This document shows, one piece after another, positions 26,951 through 34,806 of a DNA stretch of 64,000 bases. Both the position numbers and the translations under genes were made by a program. The notes under the pieces were generated by a model. That model was not told where the DNA came from and searched no databases. It saw only the letters and a list, made by a program, of their open reading frames with translations. Source of the stretch: Caulobacter sp. BK020 (GTDB taxonomy: Bacteria; Pseudomonadota; Alphaproteobacteria; Caulobacterales; Caulobacteraceae). The DNA lies in assembly GCF_004342605.1 (NCBI RefSeq), contig NZ_SLZL01000003.1, positions 62,001-126,000 on the forward strand, read 5' to 3'. How positions within the stretch are numbered: position 1 is the stretch's first letter; each line of letters starts with the position of its first letter.

Positions 26951-28084
26951 ATGGCCGTTATCGCCGTCACGAAAGAGACCCGCGGTGGTGAAACCCGGGT
27001 CGCGGCCACGCCCGAGACCGTCAAGAAGCTGGCCGCGGCCGGCTTCTCGGTCGTGGTCGAGGCCGGGGCGGGGACCGCGGCCTCGTATCCGGACGCCGAC
27101 TACGAGGCGGCCGGCGCCAAGCTGGCCAAGACCGCCAAGGACGCGGTGAAGGACGCCGACGTCCTGTTCAAGGTCCGCGCCCCCGAGGCCGCCGAGATCG
27201 CCGCCCTGAAGACCGGCGCGATCGTCGCCGCCGCGCTCAATCCGCACCAGGACAAGGACACGCTGAACGCCCTGGCCAAGGCCGGCGCCAGCGCGATCGC
27301 CATGGAATTCATCCCGCGCATCACCCGGGCCCAGGTGATGGACATGCTGTCGTCCCAGGCCAACCTCGCCGGCTACCGCGCCGTGATCGAGGCGGCCGAG
27401 GCCTATGGCAAGGCCCTGCCGATGATGATGACCGCCGCCGGCACCGTCGCCGCGGCCAAGGTGTTCGTGATGGGCGTTGGCGTGGCCGGCCTGCAGGCCA
27501 TCGCCACCGCCCGCCGCCTGGGCGCGGTGGTCACCGCCACCGACGTGCGTCCGGCCACCAAGGAGCAGGTCGAGTCGCTGGGGGCCAAGTTCCTGGCCGT
27601 CGAGGACGAGGAGTTCAAGAACGCCCAGACGGCCGGCGGCTACGCCAAGGAGATGTCTAAGGAATACCAGGCCAAGCAGGCCGAGCTGGTCTCCTCGCAC
27701 ATCGCCAAGCAGGACATCGTCATCACCACGGCCCTGATCCCCGGCCGTCCCGCGCCCAAGCTGGTCAGCGCCGCCCAGGTGGCGTCGATGAAGCCGGGCT
27801 CGGTGCTGGTCGACCTGGCCATCGAGGCCGGCGGTAATGTCGAGGGCGGCAAGCTGGGCGAGGTCGCCACCACGGCCAACGGCGTCAAGATCCTGGGGAT
27901 TCCGAATCTGCCCGGCCGGGTGGCCACCGACGCCTCGGCGCTCTACGCCCGCAACCTATTCGCGCTGTCCAGCCTGTTCCTGAACAAGGAAGGCGCCTTC
28001 GCTCCCGACTTCGAGGACGAGATCCTGAAGGCGGCGCTGGTGACGCAGGGCGGGGCGGTGGTGCATCCGAGCCTGGTGGGCTGA
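26951..28084 (+). CDS. pntAA: NAD(P) transhydrogenase subunit alpha part 1 (PntAA, domain I)
   Basis: 377 aa. Domain I, the NAD(H)-binding part, is complete with the Rossmann motif VFVMGVGVAGLQAI and the alanine-dehydrogenase-like fold; it starts AVIAVTKETRGGETRVA. In alphaproteobacteria the alpha subunit is split, and this part is soluble. GGGAGGGG (26936-26943) suits the second ATG (26951) better than the one at 26945. The complex couples hydride transfer from NADH to NADP+ with proton entry. Confidence 0.95.
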   Translation: MAVIAVTKETRGGETRVAATPETVKKLAAAGFSVVVEAGAGTAASYPDADYEAAGAKLAKTAKDAVKDADVLFKVRAPEAAEIAALKTGAIVAAALNPHQDKDTLNALAKAGASAIAMEFIPRITRAQVMDMLSSQANLAGYRAVIEAAEAYGKALPMMMTAAGTVAAAKVFVMGVGVAGLQAIATARRLGAVVTATDVRPATKEQVESLGAKFLAVEDEEFKNAQTAGGYAKEMSKEYQAKQAELVSSHIAKQDIVITTALIPGRPAPKLVSAAQVASMKPGSVLVDLAIEAGGNVEGGKLGEVATTANGVKILGIPNLPGRVATDASALYARNLFALSSLFLNKEGAFAPDFEDEILKAALVTQGGAVVHPSLVG

Positions 28085-28100
28085 CGGTGCGGCCGAACCT

Positions 28101-28214
28101 CGTCCTTCGAGGCTCGCTTCGCTCGCACCTCAGGATGAGGTTCTACTGCGAAGACCGAGCCAACCAACTTCCTCATCCTGAGGCGCCTTCGCGTAGCGAG
28201 GGCCTCGAAGGACG
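28101..28214. repeat. Dispersed inverted repeat (CGTCCTTCGAGGC family), copy 2
   Basis: The outer arms CGTCCTTCGAGGC (28101-28113) and GCCTCGAAGGACG (28202-28214) enclose CACCTCAGGATGAGG and CCTCATCCTGAGGCG. It belongs to the family at 22538-22642 and fills the gap between the two alpha-subunit genes of the same enzyme. Confidence 0.85.
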
Positions 28215-28235
28215 CACCAAGCCTGGAGCCTGAAT

Positions 28236-28571
28236 ATGGAAGCCGTCGACCCCACCGTGTTCCGCCTGGCGATCTTCGTGCTCGCCATCTTCGTCGGCTA
28301 CTACGTGGTCTGGAGCGTGACGCCCGCGCTGCATACCCCGCTGATGGCCGTGACCAACGCCATCTCGTCGGTGATCATCGTCGGCGCCCTGCTGGCCGCC
28401 GCCGCGCACGGGGCGCACAGCGATCTGGACGGCGGAACGGTCGCCGCCTCGACCTGGATTTCCAAGGGGGCCGGCGCCATCGCCGCCGCCTTCGCGGCCG
28501 TGAACATCTTCGGCGGCTTCCTGGTCACCAACCGGATGTTGGCCATGTACAAGAAGAAAGAGAAGAAATAG
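28236..28571 (+). CDS. pntAB: NAD(P) transhydrogenase subunit alpha part 2 (PntAB)
   Basis: A 111-aa membrane protein with three to four TM helices (about 8-30, 35-58, 76-98) and a lysine-rich C-terminus (YKKKEKK). It corresponds to the membrane segment of E. coli PntA. Together with PntB it forms the proton channel of the transhydrogenase. A 150-bp gap holding an inverted repeat separates it from pntAA. Confidence 0.93.
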   Translation: MEAVDPTVFRLAIFVLAIFVGYYVVWSVTPALHTPLMAVTNAISSVIIVGALLAAAAHGAHSDLDGGTVAASTWISKGAGAIAAAFAAVNIFGGFLVTNRMLAMYKKKEKK

Positions 28572-28598
28572 GCGCGAAGGCGGGGGAGCCTTCGGGCG

Positions 28599-29489
28599 AT
28601 GTTCAGCGCGATCAAGAAAATCGCCAATCGTTCCGACAGCCTGCGGCGCATCGCGCTGGAGCGCTGGTGGGACGAGCTGCGGGCCTCACCCCGGGCCCGG
28701 GAGCCCGGGCGGCTGATCGCCCATGGCCGCAAGACCTACAGCCAGAACGACGAGGACGGCATCGTTCTCGAGATCTTCAACCGCATCGGCGAGGGCGACC
28801 GGCGGTTCATCGAGTTCGGCGTCCAGGCCGGGGTGGAGTGCAACACCGCCCTGCTGCTGATGGCCGGCTGGAGCGGCCTGTGGCTGGACGGCTCGGACAA
28901 GTATGTCGAGGCGGCCAAGGGCCACCAGGCCGTCGCCGTGGGCCAGGGCCGGCTGACCGTCCGCAAGGCCTTCGTCACCGCCGAGAACATCGACGGCCTG
29001 CTGGGCCCGTGGGCCGGCGGGACGGCCGACACGCCGGCGAGCGTCGACCTGCTGTCGATCGACATCGACGGCAACGACTACTGGATCTGGCGGGCGATCG
29101 CCGCCGTGCGGCCGCGCGTCCTCATCATCGAATATAACGCCGCCTATCCGCCCCCAGTGGCCTTCGTCGCCGAATACAAGGCCGACCGGGTCTGGGACGG
29201 CGGCAACTATCACAGCGCCAGCCTCTCCAGCCTGGAGGCGCTGGGCCGCGCCAAGGGCTACGCCCTGGTCGGCTGCAACCTCTCCGGCGCCAACGCCTTC
29301 TTCGTGCGCGAGGACGAACTGACCGGTCCAGACGGCCAGGCCCGCTTCGCCGCGCCCTATACGGCGGCCAACCACTACGAGCCGCCGCGCTACGACCTCT
29401 CCGGCCTGCCATCGGGCCATCCGCCCCGGTTCGGCGTCAACGCCGCGCCGCCGCTTTCCTCGTCGCCGCTCTTGGGGGCCAAGACCTGA
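28599..29489 (+). CDS. FkbM-like / class I SAM-dependent methyltransferase-related protein
   Basis: 296 aa. The segment RKTYSQNDEDGIVLEIFNRIGEGDRRFIEFGVQAG resembles the nucleotide-binding start of FkbM methyltransferases, with LWLDGSDKYVEAA as the acidic-loop strand and LLSIDIDGNDYWIWRAI as the motif IV-like block. A Pro/Ser-rich tail follows. Its function is unknown; sugar or glycan methylation is one possibility. It is inserted between pntAB and pntB with gaps of 27 nt and 1 nt, so it must be co-transcribed with them. Confidence 0.7.
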   Translation: MFSAIKKIANRSDSLRRIALERWWDELRASPRAREPGRLIAHGRKTYSQNDEDGIVLEIFNRIGEGDRRFIEFGVQAGVECNTALLLMAGWSGLWLDGSDKYVEAAKGHQAVAVGQGRLTVRKAFVTAENIDGLLGPWAGGTADTPASVDLLSIDIDGNDYWIWRAIAAVRPRVLIIEYNAAYPPPVAFVAEYKADRVWDGGNYHSASLSSLEALGRAKGYALVGCNLSGANAFFVREDELTGPDGQARFAAPYTAANHYEPPRYDLSGLPSGHPPRFGVNAAPPLSSSPLLGAKT

Positions 29490-29490
29490 C

Positions 29491-30909
29491 ATGAACGCCA
29501 ATCTCGCCGCCATCCTCTACATCGTGTCCGGGGTGCTGTTCATCCTGGCGCTGCGCGGGCTGTCGAGCCCCGTGACCAGCCAGGCGGGCAACCGCAACGG
29601 CATGATCGGCATGGCCATCGCCGTGCTGACCACCCTGGCCACGCTCTGGAAGCAGGGCGCGCTGGATCCCGTGACCATCGGCCTGATCCTGGGCGGCATC
29701 GCGGTCGGCGGCGCGGTGGGGGCGGTGATCGCCCGCAGGGTGGCCATGACCTCGATGCCGCAGCTGGTGGCGGCCTTCCACAGCCTGGTCGGCATGGCCG
29801 CCTGCCTGGTGGCCGTGGCGGCGATCTACACCCCGGCGGCCTACGGCATCCTGGGCGACAACGGCCAGGTGCACCTCAACAGCCTGATCGAGCTGTCGCT
29901 GGGCCTGGCGATCGGCGCCATCACCTTCACCGGCTCGGTCATCGCCTTCGCCAAGCTGAACGGCAACATGGGCGGCGCGCCGATCCTGCTGCCGGCCCGC
30001 CACCTGATCAACATCGTCATCGCCCTGGCCATCGTCGCCCTGGTGGTGGTGCTGGTGGCCAGCGGCGGCCACGCGATCTGGGCGTTCTGGGGGATTTTCG
30101 CCCTGGCCCTGCTGATCGGCGTGACCCTGATCATCCCGATCGGCGGGGCCGACATGCCGGTCGTGGTCTCGATGCTGAACTCCTATTCGGGCTGGGCCGC
30201 GGCGGCCCTGGGCTTCACGCTGGAGAACACCACCCTGATCATCACCGGCGCCCTGGTCGGCTCGTCGGGCGCGATCCTGTCCTATATCATGTGCAAGGGC
30301 ATGAACCGGTCGTTCGTCTCGGTGATCCTGGGCGGCTTCGGCGCCGCCGACGCGGCGGCCGGGCCCGGCGGCAAGGTCGAGACCCGTCCGGTCAAGCAAG
30401 GGTCCGCCGACGACGCGGCCTTCATCATGAAGAACGCCAGCAAGGTGATCATCGTCCCCGGCTACGGCATGGCCGTCAGCCAGGCCCAGCACGCCCTGCG
30501 CGAGATGGCCGACAAGCTGAAGGAAGAGGGCGTGGAGGTGAAGTACGCCATCCACCCGGTCGCCGGTCGCATGCCCGGCCACATGAACGTGCTGCTGGCC
30601 GAGGCCAACGTGCCCTATGACGAGGTGTTCGAGCTGGAGGACATCAACAGCGAGTTCTCGACCGCCGACGTGGCCTTCGTGATCGGCGCCAACGACGTCA
30701 CCAACCCGGCCGCCAAGACCGACCCCGCCAGCCCGATCTTCGGCATGCCGATCCTGGACGTCGAGAAGGCCCGCACAGTGCTGTTCATCAAGCGCGGCAT
30801 GAGCTCGGGCTACGCCGGCGTCGAGAACGAGCTGTTCTTCCGCGACAACACCATGATGCTGTTCGGCGACGCCAAGAAGATGGTCGAGGGGATCGTCAAG
30901 GGGCTGTAG
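29491..30909 (+). CDS. pntB: NAD(P) transhydrogenase subunit beta (PntB)
   Basis: 472 aa. The N-terminal half has about nine TM helices (domain II), and the C-terminal domain III binds NADP(H), with VIIVPGYGMAVSQAQHALREMAD, the loop GRMPGHMNVLLAEANVPYD and VIGANDVTNPAA. It is the energy-coupling subunit of proton-translocating transhydrogenase. The start lies one base after the stop of the FkbM-like gene. A terminator follows. Confidence 0.97.
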   Translation: MNANLAAILYIVSGVLFILALRGLSSPVTSQAGNRNGMIGMAIAVLTTLATLWKQGALDPVTIGLILGGIAVGGAVGAVIARRVAMTSMPQLVAAFHSLVGMAACLVAVAAIYTPAAYGILGDNGQVHLNSLIELSLGLAIGAITFTGSVIAFAKLNGNMGGAPILLPARHLINIVIALAIVALVVVLVASGGHAIWAFWGIFALALLIGVTLIIPIGGADMPVVVSMLNSYSGWAAAALGFTLENTTLIITGALVGSSGAILSYIMCKGMNRSFVSVILGGFGAADAAAGPGGKVETRPVKQGSADDAAFIMKNASKVIIVPGYGMAVSQAQHALREMADKLKEEGVEVKYAIHPVAGRMPGHMNVLLAEANVPYDEVFELEDINSEFSTADVAFVIGANDVTNPAAKTDPASPIFGMPILDVEKARTVLFIKRGMSSGYAGVENELFFRDNTMMLFGDAKKMVEGIVKGL

Positions 30910-30926
30910 GGTTTTCGCCAACAACG

Positions 30927-30963
30927 GGAAGGCCTCGGACATTCCCGTCCGGGGCCTTCCTTT
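30927..30963 (+). terminator. Terminator of the pnt cluster
   Basis: GGAAGGCCTCGGAC (30927-30940) pairs with GTCCGGGGCCTTCC (30947-30960, one mismatch) around a 6-nt loop, followed by TTT. It ends the pntB transcript. Confidence 0.8.
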
Positions 30964-30976
30964 GCACGTCGCCCTG

Positions 30977-31258
30977 CTAAGCGGTCGCGCCGTCCATCAA
31001 GAGTTGGCCCGCCGCTTCCAGTTTCATCCGTATGTTGGTTGGATCGGCGTCATAGCCATTGGGCCAAGTCGGTGTGCCCATTTCCAAGAAGACCTGTGCG
31101 AAGAAGGCCTCGTCGGCGAGCGGGCGGGCCATTTCACCTTTGGACAGCGTAATTTCGCTGAGGTCGGCGATCCCGCTTGATCCGTCGGAAAAAGCGATGT
31201 CCAGCCGATAGCCCGGCAGGGCCTTCACATTAATCGCCTTGACGAGTTTGAAAGTCAT
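30977..31258 (-). CDS. DUF2442 domain protein
   Basis: A 93-aa protein of the DUF2442 type: an N-terminal beta-rich part (VKALPGYRLDIAFSDGSSGIADLSE) and an ending with the conserved WPNGYDADPTNI-like block. DUF2442 proteins are often encoded next to DUF4160 proteins, as here, in arrangements that resemble toxin-antitoxin modules. The start overlaps the upstream gene's stop by 4 nt. Lower GC than its neighbours. Confidence 0.8.
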   Translation of the reverse strand: MTFKLVKAINVKALPGYRLDIAFSDGSSGIADLSEITLSKGEMARPLADEAFFAQVFLEMGTPTWPNGYDADPTNIRMKLEAAGQLLMDGATA

Positions 31259-31521
31259 TCCTGATCCAATCCCGGGATCCTGAAGGTAGGCCTATCACTA
31301 TAGGCCCGATCCCAGTTTTCAGCCAACGCAGCGCGGTTCGCTGCGATCCAGTCGGTCACCATTCGCATAGCAGCCCGTGGCAGTTCGCCGGCGATAAGCT
31401 CGGTTGTCCGAATGTCGAACAACGCCTCGTGGCCCTGATACTCCGCGTGCAGATGTGGCGGGTTGTGGTCGGAAAAATTCATTCGGATCACGATGCCGAA
31501 GAAGATCGAGATGATCGGCAT
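31255..31521 (-). CDS. DUF4160 domain protein
   Basis: 88 aa. It begins MPIISIFFGIVIRMNFSDHNPPHLHAEYQGHEALFDI, the DUF4160 signature with its HNPPHLHAEY histidine motif. It is the first gene of a two-gene operon with the DUF2442 gene (4-nt overlap). The start was placed at MPIISIFFG rather than 19 codons upstream, because the family starts there. A toxin-antitoxin-like role has been suggested for such pairs; which partner would be toxic is unknown. Confidence 0.8.
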   Translation of the reverse strand: MPIISIFFGIVIRMNFSDHNPPHLHAEYQGHEALFDIRTTELIAGELPRAAMRMVTDWIAANRAALAENWDRAYSDRPTFRIPGLDQE

Positions 31522-31603
31522 GCCTGTCCCCGTTCGCTCAGTGGCGCCCAAGATGTTGCTATTTTGTTCTTGTTGCAAGAGCGTTTTGCACCACCCAAAA
31601 GAA

Positions 31604-31630
31604 AGGGCCCCGGACGTTCCCGTCCGGGGC
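31604..31630 (-). terminator. Terminator downstream of the UrcA gene
   Basis: GCCCCGGAC (31607-31615) pairs with GTCCGGGGC (31622-31630) around a 6-nt loop. Read on the minus strand, the stem is followed by CCTTTCTTTTG. It is nearly identical in its stem to the pnt terminator at 30927. Confidence 0.75.
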
Positions 31631-31660
31631 TTCTTGCTTTTCTCGGCGTCATGCGACCGC

Positions 31661-32011
31661 TTAGCGGGCGGCGACGGCCGTCGGCGTGGCGCGGGCGGCC
31701 ATCTGCAAGCCCTGGCGCTGAAGACTGGACAGTTGCGAGGCGGCCTGCTTGTGGGCGGCGATCTTGCAGCCGGCCATGGTGAAGTCGCCGCCCGGATTGT
31801 TGCGGGCCTTGGCGCTGCAGACCTGCTCGCTGGCGGCGTCGACGCGGGCCAGGAACTCGGCGGCGTGGGCCGGGTTGGAGAGGTTCAGGCCGACCAGCGA
31901 CACGGTGGCGGTCGGCTCGGCGGCGTGGGCGGCCTGCAGCAGGCCCAGGGCGGGCACGGCGGCGAGGGTGACGGTGGCCACGGCGGTCAGGCTGGTCATG
32001 AACTTGCGCAT
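31661..32011 (-). CDS. UrcA family exported protein
   Basis: 116 aa with a signal peptide (MRKFMTSLTAVATVTLAAV to about AHA at residue 30). The mature part has the UrcA family pattern VSLVGLNLSNPAHAAEFLARVDAASEQVCSA followed by a second cysteine (GCKIAAHKQA); the pair probably forms a disulfide. UrcA proteins are small and of unknown function, common in Caulobacterales and sphingomonads. The start at MRKFM is preferred over a longer ORF. Confidence 0.82.
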   Translation of the reverse strand: MRKFMTSLTAVATVTLAAVPALGLLQAAHAAEPTATVSLVGLNLSNPAHAAEFLARVDAASEQVCSAKARNNPGGDFTMAGCKIAAHKQAASQLSSLQRQGLQMAARATPTAVAAR

Positions 32012-32133
32012 TGGAGTGTTCCTTTGTCCCGGCGCGTCCCTGCGCCCCATGTCCAAAGATATACTCGCCGATTTTCGCGAATACTCGTTACGTCTGCTTC
32101 ATGACGTGTAATTAAAGAAGTGTACTGAAAGTA

Positions 32134-32168
32134 ATGTTCTGAACATATCGTAATGTTTCACCGAACAT
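32134..32168. promoter_or_regulatory. Tandem ATGTT/AACAT inverted repeats (putative operators)
   Basis: In the 327-bp AT-richer gap between the UrcA and M23 genes, ATGTTC-T-GAACAT (32134-32146) is a perfect 13-nt palindrome, and ATGTT-N6-AACAT (32153-32168) follows 6 nt later. Two similar dyads this close suggest a repressor or activator site between divergent promoters. No regulator gene is adjacent. The rest of the gap (32012-32338) shows no gene. Confidence 0.4.
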
Positions 32169-32338
32169 CCGTGGGCTGATTTATGGTCATGCTTGACGAA
32201 TGGTTAAGGTGCGCCGCCTTTTCGCCTCACAAGCGGGGCATAGAGCCCGCCTTCATCATCCCGAAAGGTCGCCTGTGGGATGGAAGCGCGCTTCGGCGCG
32301 GTCATCCCGGGTCGACCGACCGTCTGTGAGGATCGCTC

Positions 32339-33133
32339 TTGGCGTCACGAGTCCTGGCCGCAACCGCGTCTCCCTATTCGCTCGCCGCGTTCGCCGCCGT
32401 GGGCGGGGCCATCGTGGTCTGGGGCGCGGTCAACGCCGTCACGGCCATCGGCGCGATGAACGCCGAACCGGACAGGTCCGCGCCGGCTCCAGTGATCGCG
32501 CCGGTCACCGCGCCCGAGCCGCCGCCGCCCCCGCCGCCGGCCTTCGTGTTCGACGCGCCGCTGCCCGGCCGGGTGATCAACTCGCCGTTCGGCCTGCGCC
32601 AGATGCCGTGGGAGGAGAACGGCCGCCTGCACGAGGGCGTCGACATCGCCGCCCCGGCCGGCGCGCCCGTGCACGTGGCCACCGACGGCATCGTCATGAA
32701 GAGCGGCGTCAGCGGCACCTATGGCCGCTTCGTCGAGGTGGCGCACAAGGACGGTTTCCGCACCCTCTACGCCCATCTCGGTCGTGACGCGGGCCTCAAG
32801 CGCGGAACCTACGTTAAGCGCGGGACCACCGTGGCCTATGTCGGCGACAGCGGTCGCTCGACCGGCTCGCACCTGCACTTCGAGCTGCGCAACAAGGCCG
32901 GCAAGCCGCTGAACCCGGCGCTGTTCATGGGCAAGACCTTCGCCGAGAAGGACGACCTGCCGCTGAAGGCCGCCGCCAGGGTGGGCCGCAAGGTGCGCCT
33001 GGCCCAGGTGTCGCGGTGGCCCGAAGGCGTGAAGGCCCAGATGGCGGAAAAGGCGACGGCGAACGGCGAGGGCGTGGTCACCCGCGTCAAGGGCGGCCGA
33101 ATCCGCACGCGGATCAACGTCGTCGACGGCTAA
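32339..33133 (+). CDS. M23 family peptidoglycan endopeptidase
   Basis: 264 aa from a TTG start (GAGGA about 7 nt upstream; no nearer alternative). An N-terminal TM anchor (about 15-38) and Pro-rich linker precede the LytM domain (about 70-195). All metal and catalytic residues are present: H98 and D102 (LHEGVD), H146 (YAHLG), H178 and H180 (HLHFE). It should therefore be an active zinc endopeptidase that cuts peptide crosslinks, unlike degenerate LytM regulators. A basic tail follows. Confidence 0.88.
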   Translation: MASRVLAATASPYSLAAFAAVGGAIVVWGAVNAVTAIGAMNAEPDRSAPAPVIAPVTAPEPPPPPPPAFVFDAPLPGRVINSPFGLRQMPWEENGRLHEGVDIAAPAGAPVHVATDGIVMKSGVSGTYGRFVEVAHKDGFRTLYAHLGRDAGLKRGTYVKRGTTVAYVGDSGRSTGSHLHFELRNKAGKPLNPALFMGKTFAEKDDLPLKAAARVGRKVRLAQVSRWPEGVKAQMAEKATANGEGVVTRVKGGRIRTRINVVDG

Positions 33134-33214
33134 GGCCTGCGCAGGTCGGGCCCTGCATCAGATTTGGACGCCGCCGTCACTCGACGGACATGGTCGCTCG
33201 GCTAGAGTGGCCGC

Positions 33215-34183
33215 ATGCTCAAGTTCGTCGGACGCGTCGTTGCCGGATTCGCTCTTTTCTTCGTTTCCTTCGTCGCCGTGGGCGGCCTGATGTCGGCGGC
33301 GGGCCATCCCGTGCCGCGCGGCCGGATGGTCGACATCGGCGAGGGGCGCCAGCTGCGGCTGGTCTGCGAAGGCCCTGCTCAAGGCGTGGCTGGCGATCGG
33401 CCGCTGGTGTGGCTGGAGGCCGGCGCGTTCGGCTTCGCCGCCGACTGGGGCGCGACCCAGCAGGCCCTCAGCGCCGCCGGCTGGCGGTCCTGCGCCTACG
33501 ACCGGGCCGGCATGGGCTTCTCGCCCCCGGGACCGGCGCCGCGCGACGGCTTGGCCATCGTCAGCGACTTCGAGAAACTGGTCGCCGCCTCGGGCGAAAA
33601 GGGGCCGTTCATCCTGGTCGGCCATTCGATGGCCGGCCTGCGCCTGCGCGAATATGCCGGCCGCAACCCCAAGCAGGTGGCGGGGCTGGTGCTGGTCGAC
33701 GCCGCGACCGCCGACGCCTCGGAAACCGAAGCGTTCAAGCCGTTCATCAAAGCGTTCACGTCCGCCTCGCGCTGGGCGGCCCGCGGGGCCTCGCTGGGGC
33801 TGTTCAAGCCGCTGGCCAACACCCGCCTGGGCGACAAGATCGGCCTGCCGCCCGCCGCCCAGGCCGAAAAGCGCTGGGCCTTCGCCAACGGCCGCCACAA
33901 CCGCACCGCCGCCGCCGAGGTGGCCTTGTGGCCCCAGTCGGCGCAGCAGGCGGTCGCCGAACCGGCCTATGATCCGGCGTGGCCGGTGGCGGTGGTCACG
34001 GCCGGACCGGTCAAGGGGCGCGAGCGGCGCAAGGCCATGCAGGCCCTGCCGGCCGAGCGGTCGCAGCACGGCTATGTCGATCATGTGGAGGCGGCCAGCC
34101 ACACGCGGCTGCTGGGCGAGTCGTTCGCCGGCCATATCGTCAAGGCGGTGGAATTCGTGGGGGGAGCCAGGAAGGGCGGTTAG
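33215..34183 (+). CDS. Membrane-anchored alpha/beta hydrolase
   Basis: 322 aa. An N-terminal TM/signal segment (about 8-27) is followed by an alpha/beta hydrolase domain with nucleophile S138 in GHSMAG, the LEAG/AYDRAGMGFS oxyanion region, a helical cap (about 165-245) and a late histidine in YVDHVEAASH. The resemblance is to periplasmic or membrane-bound esterases. Substrate unknown. Confidence 0.83.
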   Translation: MLKFVGRVVAGFALFFVSFVAVGGLMSAAGHPVPRGRMVDIGEGRQLRLVCEGPAQGVAGDRPLVWLEAGAFGFAADWGATQQALSAAGWRSCAYDRAGMGFSPPGPAPRDGLAIVSDFEKLVAASGEKGPFILVGHSMAGLRLREYAGRNPKQVAGLVLVDAATADASETEAFKPFIKAFTSASRWAARGASLGLFKPLANTRLGDKIGLPPAAQAEKRWAFANGRHNRTAAAEVALWPQSAQQAVAEPAYDPAWPVAVVTAGPVKGRERRKAMQALPAERSQHGYVDHVEAASHTRLLGESFAGHIVKAVEFVGGARKGG

Positions 34184-34185
34184 CG

Positions 34186-34301
34186 CTTGCCCCCTACGGG
34201 TCGCTTCGCGACCGTCTTCCCCCAGAGGGGGAAGAGCGCCAGCGCTTAAGGCTCCGCCCCCTATTGGGGCGGACAGACCGAAGCGGTCAGGTGGGGGCAA
34301 G
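34186..34301. repeat. Dispersed inverted-repeat element related to that at 20065
   Basis: The outer arms CTTGCCCCC (34186-34194) and GGGGGCAAG (34293-34301) enclose GGTCGCTTCGCGACC, CTTCCCCCAGAGGGGGAAG and CCGCCCCCTATTGGGGCGG hairpins. Architecture and core match the element at 20065-20166. Confidence 0.75.
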
Positions 34302-34327
34302 AGGTCGGCGTTTCTGCGGCGCCCAAA

Positions 34328-34357
34328 ACAAAACCCGCGCGGATCGCTCCGCGCGGG
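34328..34357 (-). terminator. Terminator of rpsU
   Basis: CCCGCGCGGA (34334-34343) pairs with TCCGCGCGGG (34348-34357) around a TCGC loop. On the minus strand it is followed by TTTTGTTTT. It lies 29 nt after the rpsU stop. Confidence 0.85.
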
Positions 34358-34386
34358 CTTGTTGTCCAGAAGCCTGGAAGCGTCGC

Positions 34387-34656
34387 TTAACGCGCGCCGG
34401 CCGGCTTCTTCGGCATGGGCAGCAGGCCTTCGCGCTGGGCGCGCTTGCGGGCCAGCTTGCGGGCGCGGCGGACGGCTTCGGCCTTTTGGCGCGCGCGCTT
34501 TTCCGACGGCTTTTCGTAGTGCACGTGCCGCTTCATTTCGCGGAACGAGCCTTCGCGTTGCATCTTCTTCTTCAGGGCCTTGAGCGCCTGATCGACGTTG
34601 TTGTCGCGGACGAAAATCTGGACCAGGGGTCTCTCTCCATTCGACGGCCCGACCAT
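34387..34656 (-). CDS. rpsU: 30S ribosomal protein S21 (bS21)
   Basis: Up to 89 aa. The conserved S21 core is [56 protein letters not shown] with a basic C-terminus. bS21 binds the 30S platform and assists Shine-Dalgarno recognition. The family normally starts at VQIF; here the codon before it is CTG, preceded by GGAGAGAG. Either translation begins 11 codons upstream at ATG (34656) or CTG (about 34623) is used. Terminator follows. Confidence 0.93.
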   Translation of the reverse strand: MVGPSNGERPLVQIFVRDNNVDQALKALKKKMQREGSFREMKRHVHYEKPSEKRARQKAEAVRRARKLARKRAQREGLLPMPKKPAGAR

Positions 34657-34806
34657 CTTCCCGAGTCCCTCTCAGGGGCCGGGCGGGCGAACAAAACCTG
34701 ATAAGCCCGGAAAGGGATCTCCCGAGCGACGAGGGGCGGCTGATAGCAGAGGCGGGGCGCTCTGTCCATCGCGACGCGGCCTAAACTCCCGTATAGACTC
34801 GGATTC

